Below the pieces are notes generated by a model. The model ran no database searches and was not told the DNA's origin. It worked only from the letters and a program-made list of their open reading frames with translations. This document shows positions 1-7,856 of a DNA stretch of 64,000 nucleotides, piece after piece; position 1 is the stretch's first letter, and each line of letters begins with the position of its first letter. This DNA is from Fibrobacter sp. (lineage in GTDB: Bacteria > Fibrobacterota > Fibrobacteria > Fibrobacterales > Fibrobacteraceae): positions 62,001 through 126,000 of the forward strand of contig JAKSIC010000004.1 of assembly GCA_024399015.1 (NCBI GenBank). Reading direction: 5' to 3'. Made by a program: the position numbers and the translations under genes.

Positions 1-133
1 TAAGAGCCTCAGCAAAGGGTTCAGCGTCGGCGGCCCAGGCAAAATCTTCAAGAACGGTACGGCCATTAACCAAGAGCGCCATTACCAGCGCCAAGTCCAT
101 ACGTTCACGGTCCGGGTTCAGCAAAAAATCCAT
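1..133 (-). CDS. N-terminal fragment, probable EPSP synthase-like protein (runs off the window)
   Basis: An open frame starts at the ATG read from 133-131 and continues past the window edge. Only about 44 residues are visible. They contain the stretch MDLALVMALLVNGRTVLEDF followed by AADAEPFAEAL, which resembles the first helix and strand unit of 5-enolpyruvylshikimate-3-phosphate synthases (R-A-L-L-A-A-L-x-x-G-x-T-x-L, then an acidic residue and E-A-L). That enzyme joins shikimate-3-phosphate and PEP in the aromatic pathway. Its neighbours upstream in the same direction are tyrA and a chorismate mutase, which fits. The fragment is too short to be sure, and another member of the enolpyruvyl transferase fold is possible. 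The 93 bp between this start and the tyrA stop hold short CGTCGCAG/TATCGCAG repeats but no gene. Confidence 0.4.
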   Translation of the reverse strand, partial: MDFLLNPDRERMDLALVMALLVNGRTVLEDFAWAADAEPFAEAL

Positions 134-226
134 CGGCGTTTATCCTTTTAAATTCGTCGCAGTTTATTCGTCTCTGTTTTGCAGTTTTATTCTTTGTATC
201 GCAGGTTTATCCGTCGCAGCGCCCGG

Positions 227-1363
227 TTAGCGTTCCTTAACTTCGTAATCCAGAAGGCCAAGAATCTGGACCGCGCGGCGAGCTTCTTCCGGAGTCTTGA
301 AAGCAAGCAGAAGCGTTCCGGCAATGTTTTCGCGAACCTTCATCAATTCGATGTCGCGGATGTTCAGGCCTGCGTCGGCGAGAGGCTGAAGTACATGGAG
401 CAATGCACCCGGCACATCCTTCAGCGGAACTGTAATTTCAGAGAATGCGGCGGCGGCATTGCGGCCCGGCACAAACAAGCTTGCACGGCCATCGTTACCA
501 GCCTTGAAAACCTTTTCCAGCTTTGCAGAACTGTCTTCTGCAGCGGGCTTACCATCGGAAACCACCACCAGGCTATCCATAGCGGCAATAGTTTCGTCGA
601 TACCTTCACGAACTTCGCGGAGGGCACGAACGGTTTCACTGCGGTTCGTTACAGCAATGTCATGCCACATATTCCAACCGGAAGCAGCAATGCGGGTCAT
701 ATCCCTAAAGGCACGGCCGGCATAATGCTGGTAGTTCTTGTCCACCAGGCGTTCCGGCAGGCTTGCTGCCAAAGTGGAACTGAGCATCTGGGGCATATGG
801 CTTACCCAGGCCATGGTCATATCGTGATGCTCCGGCGGAAAAACCACGGAATTTGCACCTAGGAAGGAAATCAACTGAAGCAAAGGCTTGTAGGCGGATT
901 CTTCAGTTCCTTCAGGCGGGCAAACGAACCAGTAGGCATTTTCAAAAATCGAGGGATCGTTGTATTCCAAGGTGCGCTTTTCGGAACCAGCCATAGGGTG
1001 GCTGCCCACAAAGCAGAAGGGAGCCGGAAGCTTGGAACCAGCCTTGCAGATTTCGACCTTGGTACTGCCGATATCGCTAACGAGGATCGGCTTGTCTGCA
1101 GAAATCTTCACCTGGGAAAGAGCGTCAATAGTCTTGAGGATATGAAGAATGGGAGAGCAAAGCAAAATAATGTCGGAACCTTCAGCCCACTTTTCCGTTT
1201 CATCGTAGCTGAAAAATTCATCGGCAATACCCATTTCCTTGGCGCGGTCCAAGGTAGAAGCGGAACTAACCGCACGGATAACCGTGGGCAACTTGGCCTG
1301 CTTAACAGCAGCAGCAATGGAACTGGCCAAAAGGCCAAAACCGACCAAAGTGATTCTCTGCAT
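227..1363 (-). CDS. tyrA: prephenate dehydrogenase with C-terminal ACT domain
   Basis: This 378-residue protein should oxidise and decarboxylate prephenate to 4-hydroxyphenylpyruvate with NAD(P)+, the committed step to tyrosine, in the cytoplasm. The N-terminus carries a Rossmann nucleotide loop (GFGLLASS, residues 8-15). The family motif SHPMAGSE sits near residue 120 and includes the histidine that contacts prephenate. From about residue 310 to the end there is an ACT domain (EITVPLKDVPGALLHVL), which in this family usually mediates feedback by tyrosine. The start lies one base after the stop of the chorismate mutase gene, so the two are almost certainly co-transcribed and translationally linked. 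Together they carry chorismate to the tyrosine precursor without being fused as in enteric TyrA. Confidence 0.93.
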   Translation of the reverse strand: MQRITLVGFGLLASSIAAAVKQAKLPTVIRAVSSASTLDRAKEMGIADEFFSYDETEKWAEGSDIILLCSPILHILKTIDALSQVKISADKPILVSDIGSTKVEICKAGSKLPAPFCFVGSHPMAGSEKRTLEYNDPSIFENAYWFVCPPEGTEESAYKPLLQLISFLGANSVVFPPEHHDMTMAWVSHMPQMLSSTLAASLPERLVDKNYQHYAGRAFRDMTRIAASGWNMWHDIAVTNRSETVRALREVREGIDETIAAMDSLVVVSDGKPAAEDSSAKLEKVFKAGNDGRASLFVPGRNAAAAFSEITVPLKDVPGALLHVLQPLADAGLNIRDIELMKVRENIAGTLLLAFKTPEEARRAVQILGLLDYEVKER

Positions 1364-1364
1364 C

Positions 1365-1619
1365 TTATTCCTCCACCTTGCGGGTTTCTTCCATAATTAC
1401 CTGGAAGATTCTCTTGATGGAATCGGAAGAAAGAGGGCCATTTGTCATGGAGCCGACTTTTTCCAGAATGAACTGCTCACGGGAAGCATCAAAAACAGGC
1501 AAACCCTGTTCTTTTTTCAGCTTGCCAATTTCAGTGGCATAACCAGCCCTCTTATTCAAAAGGGCTATCAATTCTTCATTCAATTCATCAATACGGATGC
1601 GCCAATCTTCAATACTCAT
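1365..1619 (-). CDS. chorismate mutase, AroQ class
   Basis: This 84-residue all-helical protein has the AroQ pattern: R-x-x-I-D-E-L-N-x-x-L-I-x-L-L-N-K-R near the start, then I-x-x-x-K near residue 32, and a final helix with F-Q-V-I-M-E-E. It should convert chorismate to prephenate and feed the adjacent TyrA. I chose the ATG at 1619 over an in-frame TTG at 1628 because a TATTTT box ends 7 nt before this ATG, which suggests a leaderless message. The gene follows the terminator of the galactanase gene, so it starts its own unit and leads into tyrA. Confidence 0.88.
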   Translation of the reverse strand: MSIEDWRIRIDELNEELIALLNKRAGYATEIGKLKKEQGLPVFDASREQFILEKVGSMTNGPLSSDSIKRIFQVIMEETRKVEE

Positions 1620-1632
1620 ATTGGGCAAAATA

Positions 1633-1662
1633 GAAAAAAGCGAGGGAAATCTCCCCCGCTTT
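1633..1662 (-). terminator. intrinsic terminator of the GH53 gene
   Basis: The 1639-1660 segment folds into a 9-pair stem with one mismatch and a 4-nt loop. Read on the minus strand it is followed at once by a run of six T. It lies directly after the stop of the galactanase gene and before the chorismate mutase gene, so it separates the two units. Confidence 0.8.
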
Positions 1663-1673
1663 GATCCAAATAA

Positions 1674-3110
1674 CTAGCGGAACAACACCTTATACTCGTC
1701 AAAAGCCTTGGCATTTGCCTTTAAATTATTGCCGACCCAGTCAAACATGGCCGTGCCCCAAGCTCCCGAACGTTCCGGTTCCCAAATAAAGGCCCCTATT
1801 CCACGAGGAATTTCATCCATGATTTGGTGAGTCTTGGCACGGGATCCATCGTAGGCATAGTAATCTGATTTCGATGCGCCATTGTATTCCGCAATCATGA
1901 ACTCAAGATTATTGTAAGTCTTACCCAAATCAATCATTAATTTTTTCCATGAATCAGGATTTCCATGCTCATAGGCCGTATAAGCGGAGAACGCCATTAC
2001 ATCCGGGACCACCTTAGAATTCATGATGATGGATTTCATCCACCATTCCACCGTGTTAGTCTTGTGGGGACTTTCAATATGGAAGACAACTTTTATGTTG
2101 TTCGAAATTTCCTTGACAGCACGGGCACCTGCAGCCAAGTATTTTGCAGTATTGGCAATTCCTTGGCTACTACCCATTCCGCCATTGACAGCGGCATCGG
2201 CCTGACTAGGCTTATTCCCCCAGCAATCAGTATTACTGCTCGGGACTTCGCGAAGCATGCCATTGGTTATTTCGTTACCTACCTGAACCATTTCGGGCAA
2301 GGCTCCGGCTTCCTTCAAAGCCTGCAAAACATCCTTGGTGTAAGCGTAGACAGAATCCGCCATCACCTTAGAATCGCGAATGTTGCGCCAACGTTCCGGG
2401 ATAATCTGCTTACCCGGATCTGCCCAATTATCGCTGTAATGGAAATCAAGGAGCAACTTATGGCCAGCGGCCTTGGCGCGCTTGGCAAATGCCACCACAT
2501 GTTCCTTGTCGCCAAAGGCTTCTACATTCTGGGGGAATGCTCCAGAACCCTGATCGCAACCGGCAGCGGCATAACCGTACTTTGACTTGGGGCCCACAAA
2601 AGTCTTGAGGCGGATATAGTTGAAGCCATGTTCACGGAACAATTCAAAAACATCCTTCTGGGTTCCATCCACATCAAGGAACTTTACACCCTTGGCTTCG
2701 TATTCCTGAACCTGGGAAATGTCTGCACCGAGAATCTTATCGTACTTGGGATAAACCTTTTCGCTGGAACTGGAAGGCAGCATTTCAAAGCGAGAAGAAC
2801 TACTTAAAACTGCTGCAGAGGACTTAGGAAAAGGATCCACAGCAGAAGAAACGCCTCCAAAATAGGCACTATCAAAACTTGCGCTACTCAAAAGAGACGA
2901 ACTGGAAATCTGAGCAATCCATTCCGAAGAACTAGTAATCGGAGATACAATTTGCACCGAACTTGACGATAACAAGTCTCCGATGATTTGAGAATCACTG
3001 GACAGCGGTTCCTGATTTTCGATTCCACCAGCAGGATTATCATTACATGCAGCAAGCAATAAGCCAAAGCACCCAACAGCAATAGTAAATCTATTCTTAG
3101 TCATTCCCAT
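1674..3110 (-). CDS. secreted GH53 arabinogalactan endo-beta-1,4-galactanase lipoprotein
   Basis: This 478-residue protein should cut beta-1,4-galactan side chains of pectin outside the cell. A lipoprotein signal ends in LLLAAC (Cys22), so the enzyme is probably lipid-anchored. Residues 35-117 are a linker rich in runs of serine, typical of Fibrobacter surface proteins. The catalytic domain starts near residue 123 (YDKILGADISQV). It shows the GH53 hallmarks LLDFHYSDNWADPGKQ (219-234), the acid/base Glu280 in QVGNEIT and the nucleophile Glu408 in MIAEYNGA. The domain is close to the usual GH53 length of about 340 residues, with no extra binding module. The start is supported by a TATTTT box 6 nt upstream. 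A terminator follows the stop, so the gene is transcribed alone. Confidence 0.93.
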   Translation of the reverse strand: MGMTKNRFTIAVGCFGLLLAACNDNPAGGIENQEPLSSDSQIIGDLLSSSSVQIVSPITSSSEWIAQISSSSLLSSASFDSAYFGGVSSAVDPFPKSSAAVLSSSSRFEMLPSSSSEKVYPKYDKILGADISQVQEYEAKGVKFLDVDGTQKDVFELFREHGFNYIRLKTFVGPKSKYGYAAAGCDQGSGAFPQNVEAFGDKEHVVAFAKRAKAAGHKLLLDFHYSDNWADPGKQIIPERWRNIRDSKVMADSVYAYTKDVLQALKEAGALPEMVQVGNEITNGMLREVPSSNTDCWGNKPSQADAAVNGGMGSSQGIANTAKYLAAGARAVKEISNNIKVVFHIESPHKTNTVEWWMKSIIMNSKVVPDVMAFSAYTAYEHGNPDSWKKLMIDLGKTYNNLEFMIAEYNGASKSDYYAYDGSRAKTHQIMDEIPRGIGAFIWEPERSGAWGTAMFDWVGNNLKANAKAFDEYKVLFR

Positions 3111-3116
3111 ATTCTA

Positions 3117-3122
3117 AAAATA
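3117..3122 (-). promoter_or_regulatory. putative -10 box for the GH53 gene
   Basis: The minus strand reads TATTTT and then six bases to the ATG at 3110. Transcription would begin at or next to the start codon. No convincing -35 was seen. The call rests on the same spacing recurring before several other genes in this window. Confidence 0.4.
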
Positions 3123-3186
3123 TCATAATTCAAGCCAAATAAGGCGTTAAACATTGGTAAAATCAGCCTTAACACAAATTAAAACT

Positions 3187-3192
3187 TATCTT
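3187..3192 (+). promoter_or_regulatory. putative -10 box for the THUMP-like methyltransferase gene
   Basis: TATCTT ends 13 nt before the ATG at 3206 and only 1 nt before an in-frame ATG at 3194. A start point about 7 nt after the box would cut off the first ATG, so it favours initiation at 3206. Confidence 0.4.
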
Positions 3193-3205
3193 TATGGCAA
3201 GAATT

Positions 3206-4546
3206 ATGCTTTTCAAGGACTTACTTACATCTGCCCCGGTGCAGGATTTCATTCAAAACGCTTTGAAGCGCAAAATGGATGCGCTGCAAGTGTCTACTGC
3301 ATTGAACAAGGCTGGCTACAGTAACGAAGACCGCGCCGCCATTATGGATTACATGGCTTTGGTTCCTAAGTTCCGTGAAAAGTTTTTCGGCAAGGATGAA
3401 ACCATCAAAATGGCCGCTGGCAAATCTAGCGCGGTGTTTCTCCTATGCGACCGTCTGGCTCTGGAACAAAGTACCGCCCAGGATATCGGAAGGTTCAAGG
3501 CGAACCTGTGGGATGTGCCCCCCGGAACTGTACACGACTTATGCTGTGGAATGGGCGGTGACAGCTATTTTATTCCCAAGGATTTTAACGTTGTCGGCGT
3601 AGATCTTGACGAAGATCGTCAAGCCATGTACCTTCACAACGCGCAAGTGATGCGTGGAAACGTCAGCGAAACCATTCTGGACGATGTTCGCGAAGTGGCA
3701 AAGCTGGCCGACGCAGCCAACAGCGAACACCCTGCAGACTATTTCACCATCGACCCCGCCCGCCGTGCCGTCGAAGGCGAGAACCAGCGCGACCTACGCA
3801 ATCTCACCCCCACCTTTGAAGAAGTTCTGGAAATTTCCAGGCATTACAAAGGCGGCATGGCAAAGCTTCCACCGGGTTACCCCACCGATGAAATTCCCCA
3901 GGACGCAGAACTAGTCTATTTGGGAAGCCATTCCGACTGCCGCGAATTGCTGGTTCTGTTCGGCAGCCTCGCCCACAACCCGGGAAAAGTCCGCGCCATT
4001 ATGGTGGACAAGGACGGCGAAGTGGTCAAAACTGCAGAAGGCAAGCCCGCCATCTGGCACGGCACGCTTTCTGAAATTCAGGCCTGTTCCAACAAGGATG
4101 CGGAACACGACCTGCCCGGCTGCGAACGCAGTTTCCGCAACGCCACCAGCGAAAGCGATTTGCCTGTCGGCGAAGTTTCCGAGTACCTGGCAGAACCAAC
4201 CGCCCTTTTGATTCGCAGCCACTTGTTCGGTACCGTGGCTTTGGCTGCAGCCCCCGTCGCCCACCTGATTTCTGAAGGCATCGCCTACGTGGCCAGCGCA
4301 TCACCACTGCCCTCCCCCGCCTTTGCAAACTTCAAGGTTCTGGACAAGTGCGAAATTGTCACCAGCGCAGTCCGCGATATGCTGAAGCGCCATAACATCG
4401 GCAAGCTCACCATGAAACTTCGCGGCGTCAAGCTGGACCCTGATGAAGAAATCAAACGTTTGAAGCCCAAGGGAAAGCAATCCGCCATTTTGTTCTACAC
4501 TCGTGTTGCAGGCGAAAAGACCGCAATCCTTGCAGAACGCTTGTAA
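3206..4546 (+). CDS. class I SAM-dependent methyltransferase with THUMP-like C-terminal domain
   Basis: This 446-residue cytoplasmic protein has a Rossmann methyltransferase core. The SAM loop VHDLCCGMGGDS lies near residue 110, followed by the acidic ribose-binding strand VVGVDLDEDR. The segment FTIDPARRA is a D-P-A-R-R variant of motif IV. The C-terminal part, from about residue 340, is basic and resembles the THUMP-like domain of a conserved but uncharacterised bacterial family; the natural substrate is not known and RNA is likely. I prefer the start at 3206 to the ATG at 3194 because of the upstream TATCTT box. The gene stands alone between a divergent galactanase gene and a lipoprotein gene in the same direction. 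Confidence 0.75.
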   Translation: MLFKDLLTSAPVQDFIQNALKRKMDALQVSTALNKAGYSNEDRAAIMDYMALVPKFREKFFGKDETIKMAAGKSSAVFLLCDRLALEQSTAQDIGRFKANLWDVPPGTVHDLCCGMGGDSYFIPKDFNVVGVDLDEDRQAMYLHNAQVMRGNVSETILDDVREVAKLADAANSEHPADYFTIDPARRAVEGENQRDLRNLTPTFEEVLEISRHYKGGMAKLPPGYPTDEIPQDAELVYLGSHSDCRELLVLFGSLAHNPGKVRAIMVDKDGEVVKTAEGKPAIWHGTLSEIQACSNKDAEHDLPGCERSFRNATSESDLPVGEVSEYLAEPTALLIRSHLFGTVALAAAPVAHLISEGIAYVASASPLPSPAFANFKVLDKCEIVTSAVRDMLKRHNIGKLTMKLRGVKLDPDEEIKRLKPKGKQSAILFYTRVAGEKTAILAERL

Positions 4547-4576
4547 TCCCCAAAGATTTTTCTAAGGAATGTATTT

Positions 4577-5152
4577 ATGTTGAAAAAATTTTCTGCATTT
4601 ATGATATCTATGGCGGCAGCTGCGTTTATCGCCTGTGGCGACGATTCGGGAACATCCCCTAACGAAAGCGCAGACTCCAGTTCATCAAAAGAAGTAAAGT
4701 CCAGTTCCTCCGCCGAGGCTAGCGAAAACAATTGGAAGGACTACTGTCTAGAAGCAATCAACAAGTACAGAGCTACAGAAGATCTTCCTGCCTACACCTT
4801 AGCCGACGATAGCAAGCAGGAATGTGCGGATAAACAATCTGCAGACGACTTGGCCGCCAACAAGGCTCACGGACACTTTGGAGATTGCAAGGAATATGGC
4901 CAGAATTCCGGTCCCAACGTTTCTGTAACCCGTTATGCCAACGAAGAAGCAATCGTCGACACCTATCTCAAGATGATGTGGGACGAAAAGAAACTTATTG
5001 AAAGCGGAGAACGCGATCCCAACAAAGACAGCGATTTTTCCTATATCGGTCACTACTTGAATATGAGCAGCAAGCGCTTCAAATCCGTCGCTTGCGGTTT
5101 CGCAAAATCTGCCGACGGAAAAACCGGTTGGATTAACTTCAATTTCTATTAA
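4577..5152 (+). CDS. CAP-domain (SCP/PR-1-like) lipoprotein
   Basis: This 191-residue protein starts with a lipoprotein signal ending in AAAAFIAC, then a serine-rich linker (residues about 25-52). The rest is a single CAP domain: an N-terminal helix INKYRATEDLPAYTL, a middle HGHFGDCKEYGQN segment, and the late GHYLNMSSKRFKSVACGF motif that matches the G-H-Y-x-x-M pattern of the family. CAP proteins are extracellular and have varied, often unknown roles. The domain has several cysteines (for example in DYCLE, DCKEY and VACGF), so disulfides are plausible. A ribosome site AAGGA lies about 9 nt before the ATG. The next gene, ung, starts 13 nt after the stop, so the two may share a message, though no functional link is apparent. 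Confidence 0.85.
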   Translation: MLKKFSAFMISMAAAAFIACGDDSGTSPNESADSSSSKEVKSSSSAEASENNWKDYCLEAINKYRATEDLPAYTLADDSKQECADKQSADDLAANKAHGHFGDCKEYGQNSGPNVSVTRYANEEAIVDTYLKMMWDEKKLIESGERDPNKDSDFSYIGHYLNMSSKRFKSVACGFAKSADGKTGWINFNFY

Positions 5153-5165
5153 TTGAGAACCAACA

Positions 5166-5840
5166 ATGACTGTAAAACTTGAAGAATCTTGGTTGAAGCT
5201 GCTGGAAGACCAGTTTGAGCAACCCTATTTTAAACAAATTAAAGAAAAACTTCTGCAGGAACGTGCTGCAGGACATGTGGTGTATCCTCCGGGATCCAAG
5301 ATTTTTGCAGCCTTGGATTTCTGCCCTGTAGACAAGGTGAAGGCCGTGATTATCGGCCAGGACCCCTACCATAATCCGGGTCAGGCCCACGGTTTGTGCT
5401 TTTCCGTTCCTCAAGGAATCGAACCGCCGCCCTCCCTCATCAACATTTTCCAGGAACTTCGCGACGACTTGGGCATTGACCCGCCGCCCCACGGAAACTT
5501 GGAAAGTTGGGCACACCAGGGCATTCTTCTGCTGAACGCCTCCCTTACGGTCCGAGCCCACATGGCGGCAAGTCACGCAGGATTTGGTTGGCAGCAGTTC
5601 ACCGACACCGTCATCCAGCGTCTCTCCCAGACTCGTGAAAACCTAGTATTCCTGCTTTGGGGCAGCTTTGCCATCAAGAAGCAGGCTCTGGTGGCTCCGA
5701 ACCGCGGTCATTTGATTCTTACCGCACCACACCCCAGCCCTCTTTCCGCCTACCGCGGTTTCTTCGGCTGTAAGCACTTCAGCAAGGCGAACGCCTACTT
5801 GCAAAGCAAGGGACTGGAACCCATCGACTGGAGCATTTGA
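5166..5840 (+). CDS. ung: uracil-DNA glycosylase, family 1
   Basis: This 224-residue enzyme excises uracil from DNA in base excision repair. The water-activating motif GQDPYHNPGQAHG lies at residues 64-76, with catalytic Asp66. The leucine/histidine loop HPSPLSAYRGFFGCKHF is near residue 188. The phenylalanine-containing uracil pocket (LCFSVP) and the IFQEL and LLLNASLTV segments are all in place. The length is standard for Ung. A block of nine 7-nt repeats begins immediately after the TGA stop. Confidence 0.96.
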   Translation: MTVKLEESWLKLLEDQFEQPYFKQIKEKLLQERAAGHVVYPPGSKIFAALDFCPVDKVKAVIIGQDPYHNPGQAHGLCFSVPQGIEPPPSLINIFQELRDDLGIDPPPHGNLESWAHQGILLLNASLTVRAHMAASHAGFGWQQFTDTVIQRLSQTRENLVFLLWGSFAIKKQALVAPNRGHLILTAPHPSPLSAYRGFFGCKHFSKANAYLQSKGLEPIDWSI

Positions 5841-5903
5841 GGCTCGAGGTTCGAGGTACGAGGTTCGAGGAGCGAGGTACTAGACTCGAGGTTCGAGCTT
5901 TGA
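5841..5903 (+). repeat. nine tandem heptanucleotides (GGTTCGA type)
   Basis: Directly after the ung stop there are nine consecutive 7-mers: GGCTCGA, GGTTCGA, GGTACGA, GGTTCGA, GGAGCGA, GGTACTA, GACTCGA, GGTTCGA and GCTTTGA. The period is exact and the units vary mostly in the middle. The same GGTTCGA/GGTATGA units recur at 16467-16494 in front of ispE. Unlike the other three heptad sites, no inverted partner arm follows here. Confidence 0.9.
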
Positions 5904-5966
5904 TTTTTTGAGGTAAAACTGAGCTGCGAGAGCTACCCCCGCGTGGGCACCAAAAACAAAAATTTC

Positions 5967-5972
5967 TATTAT
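5967..5972 (+). promoter_or_regulatory. putative -10 box for the DUF4321 gene
   Basis: TATTAT ends 7 nt before the ATG at 5980, the same geometry as before several other genes here, which predicts a leaderless or nearly leaderless message. Confidence 0.4.
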
Positions 5973-5979
5973 TTGAACC

Positions 5980-6303
5980 ATGAATTCGAAGAATACTTTT
6001 GCACGTCTCGTGCTTTTCATTGTACTGGGCCTGGTTATCGGCGGTGTCCTGGGCGAATGCCTGGGTGTTCTGTTCGGCCAGCTCGGCGAATTGATGAACG
6101 CCGGTGGATACAACAACATTGTCCACAACTTCTTTGTTTCATCTTTTAATTTCAACGTCGGTTTCCCCGACAAGCCGGAACCTCTTGTACTTGACCTGTA
6201 CCTGATTAAGCTCGCCATCGGCTGCAGCTTCAAGATCAACGTGGTCAGCATCATCGGCATGGTTGTCGGCATCTACATTATGAAATGGTCCGGAAGAAGG
6301 TAA
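5980..6303 (+). CDS. DUF4321-like small membrane protein
   Basis: This 107-residue protein has two predicted membrane helices: a glycine-rich one at about residues 9-35 (LVLFIVLGLVIGGVLGECLGVL is its core) and one at about 85-101 (VVSIIGMVVGIYIM). A roughly 45-residue segment between them is probably outside the membrane. The shape and glycine pattern resemble DUF4321. Function is unknown. It ends 3 nt before gatA, so the two genes are probably one operon, although nothing links a membrane protein to tRNA amidation. Confidence 0.65.
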   Translation: MNSKNTFARLVLFIVLGLVIGGVLGECLGVLFGQLGELMNAGGYNNIVHNFFVSSFNFNVGFPDKPEPLVLDLYLIKLAIGCSFKINVVSIIGMVVGIYIMKWSGRR

Positions 6304-6306
6304 TTT

Positions 6307-7725
6307 ATGCTTACTATTGATGAACTCCAAGCTCAGTTGGCTAGCGGCGCCACCACTTCTGTGAAGCTCACAGAAGAAGCTCTCGCCAAGGTCGAAGCTA
6401 CTAAGAACTTGAACGCCTACATTTCCGTTCTCAATGAACGCGCTTTGGCTAAGGCCGCCGAATCCGACAAGCGTCGTGCAGAAGGCAAGACCCTGGGTGC
6501 ATTGGACGGCATTCCCGTCTCAATCAAGGACAACATGTGCCTTGAAGGAACCCGCACCACCGCTGCTTCCAAGATTCTTGAAAACTTTGTGGCCCCCTAC
6601 ACCGCTACCGCTGTTGAAAAGTTGGAAGCTGCAGGCGCCATCGTCATCGGTAAGACCAACATGGACGAATTCGCCATGGGTTCTTCCAATGAAACTTCTT
6701 ACTTCGGCCCGGTGAAGAATCCGCTGGACGAATCCCGCGTTCCGGGTGGCTCCTCCGGTGGTTCTGCTGTAGCAGTTGCCAGCGGCACCGTTGCCATCGC
6801 ACTTGGCTCCGACACTGGTGGATCTATCCGTCAGCCCGCCGCCTGCACTGGCGTGGTTGGCCTGAAGCCCACCTACGGTCGTGTCTCCCGTTACGGTTTG
6901 CTGGCTTACGCTAGCTCCTTGGACCAGATCGGTCCCTTCGGTACTACCGTGAAGGACGCAGCACTTTTGCTGAACGCTATCGTCGGTGAAGACGCCCACG
7001 ATAACACCACCAGCACCCGCCCCGCAGAAGACTTCACCGCAAAGCTTGACGCTGGCGTGAAGGGCAAGGTCATCGGCGTTCCTAAGGAATACTTCGGTGA
7101 CGGTCTGGATCCGGAATGCAAGGCTGCGATCGAAGCCATGCTGAAGAAGCTTGAAGCTGAAGGCGCTACCATCAAGGAAGTCAGCCTCCCCAACATCGGT
7201 CACGCTGTTTCCAGCTACTACATCATTGCAACTGCAGAAGCTAGCTCCAACCTCTCCCGCTACGACGGTGTCCGTTACGGCTACCGCAGCAAGGACGCTC
7301 GCAAGTTGATCGACCTGTACTCCATGAGCCGCAGCGAAGCCTTCGGTAAGGAAGTCCAGCGTCGTATCCTCCTTGGCAGCTATGTGCTTTCCGCAGGTTT
7401 CTATGACGCTTACTACGTTCAGGCCCAGAAGGTCCGTCGCTTGATTACCGATGACTTCAACAAGGCCTTCGAAGAATGCGACGTAATCGCCAGCCCCACT
7501 ATGCCGGGTCTCCCGCTGAAGTGTGGCATGAACGAAAGCGACCCGATGGCAGTTTACTTGAGCGACATCTACACCGTTAGCTTGAACCTCGCCGGCCTTC
7601 CGGGCGTTAGCGTTCCTTGCGGTAAGGCTGGCGGTCTCCCCGTTGGTCTGCAGTGGATCGGCAAGCCCTTCCAGGAAGCCGACCTCCTCAGCGTCGCTGC
7701 AGCTACAGAGAAATTGAATAAGTAA
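6307..7725 (+). CDS. gatA: Asp-tRNA(Asn)/Glu-tRNA(Gln) amidotransferase subunit A
   Basis: This 472-residue amidase-signature enzyme releases ammonia from glutamine for the transamidation of mischarged Glu-tRNA(Gln) or Asp-tRNA(Asn), in complex with GatB and GatC. The catalytic Lys74 (VSIKDNM), cis-Ser149 (GGSSGGSA) and nucleophile Ser173 (GSDTGGSIRQPAA) are all present. The length is typical. gatB and gatC are not in this window, so the subunits are not in one operon here. It is downstream of the DUF4321 gene and ends with a strong terminator. A tRNA-Gln gene lies elsewhere in the window at 15453-15524. Confidence 0.95.
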   Translation: MLTIDELQAQLASGATTSVKLTEEALAKVEATKNLNAYISVLNERALAKAAESDKRRAEGKTLGALDGIPVSIKDNMCLEGTRTTAASKILENFVAPYTATAVEKLEAAGAIVIGKTNMDEFAMGSSNETSYFGPVKNPLDESRVPGGSSGGSAVAVASGTVAIALGSDTGGSIRQPAACTGVVGLKPTYGRVSRYGLLAYASSLDQIGPFGTTVKDAALLLNAIVGEDAHDNTTSTRPAEDFTAKLDAGVKGKVIGVPKEYFGDGLDPECKAAIEAMLKKLEAEGATIKEVSLPNIGHAVSSYYIIATAEASSNLSRYDGVRYGYRSKDARKLIDLYSMSRSEAFGKEVQRRILLGSYVLSAGFYDAYYVQAQKVRRLITDDFNKAFEECDVIASPTMPGLPLKCGMNESDPMAVYLSDIYTVSLNLAGLPGVSVPCGKAGGLPVGLQWIGKPFQEADLLSVAAATEKLNK

Positions 7726-7770
7726 ATCAAATTTGCGGCGGATTCGTCGCAGACTTGTTCATGAGAAATT

Positions 7771-7803
7771 AAAAAGACCTGTTCTTCGGAACAGGCCTTT
7801 TTT
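7771..7803 (+). terminator. intrinsic terminator after gatA
   Basis: A 7-pair stem, 7778-7784 with 7789-7795, is closed by a TTCG tetraloop, an unusually stable loop. It is followed by a T run and preceded by five A, so it could also work on the minus strand for the convergent lipoprotein gene. Confidence 0.9.
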
Positions 7804-7856
7804 GCACAAAGTAAAACCAATCTTTTCAAGAATGGTTAAAACTTCACAAGAGAAAA

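Noticed and set aside
134-226. Three CGTCGCAG/TATCGCAG-like short repeats between the first fragment and tyrA
   Set aside because: The units are short and irregularly spaced. A single further match near 7743 is not enough to call a repeat family.
421-725. Short frames on both strands within tyrA
   Set aside because: They are shadows with no ribosome site or homology; tyrA covers the region with clear motifs.
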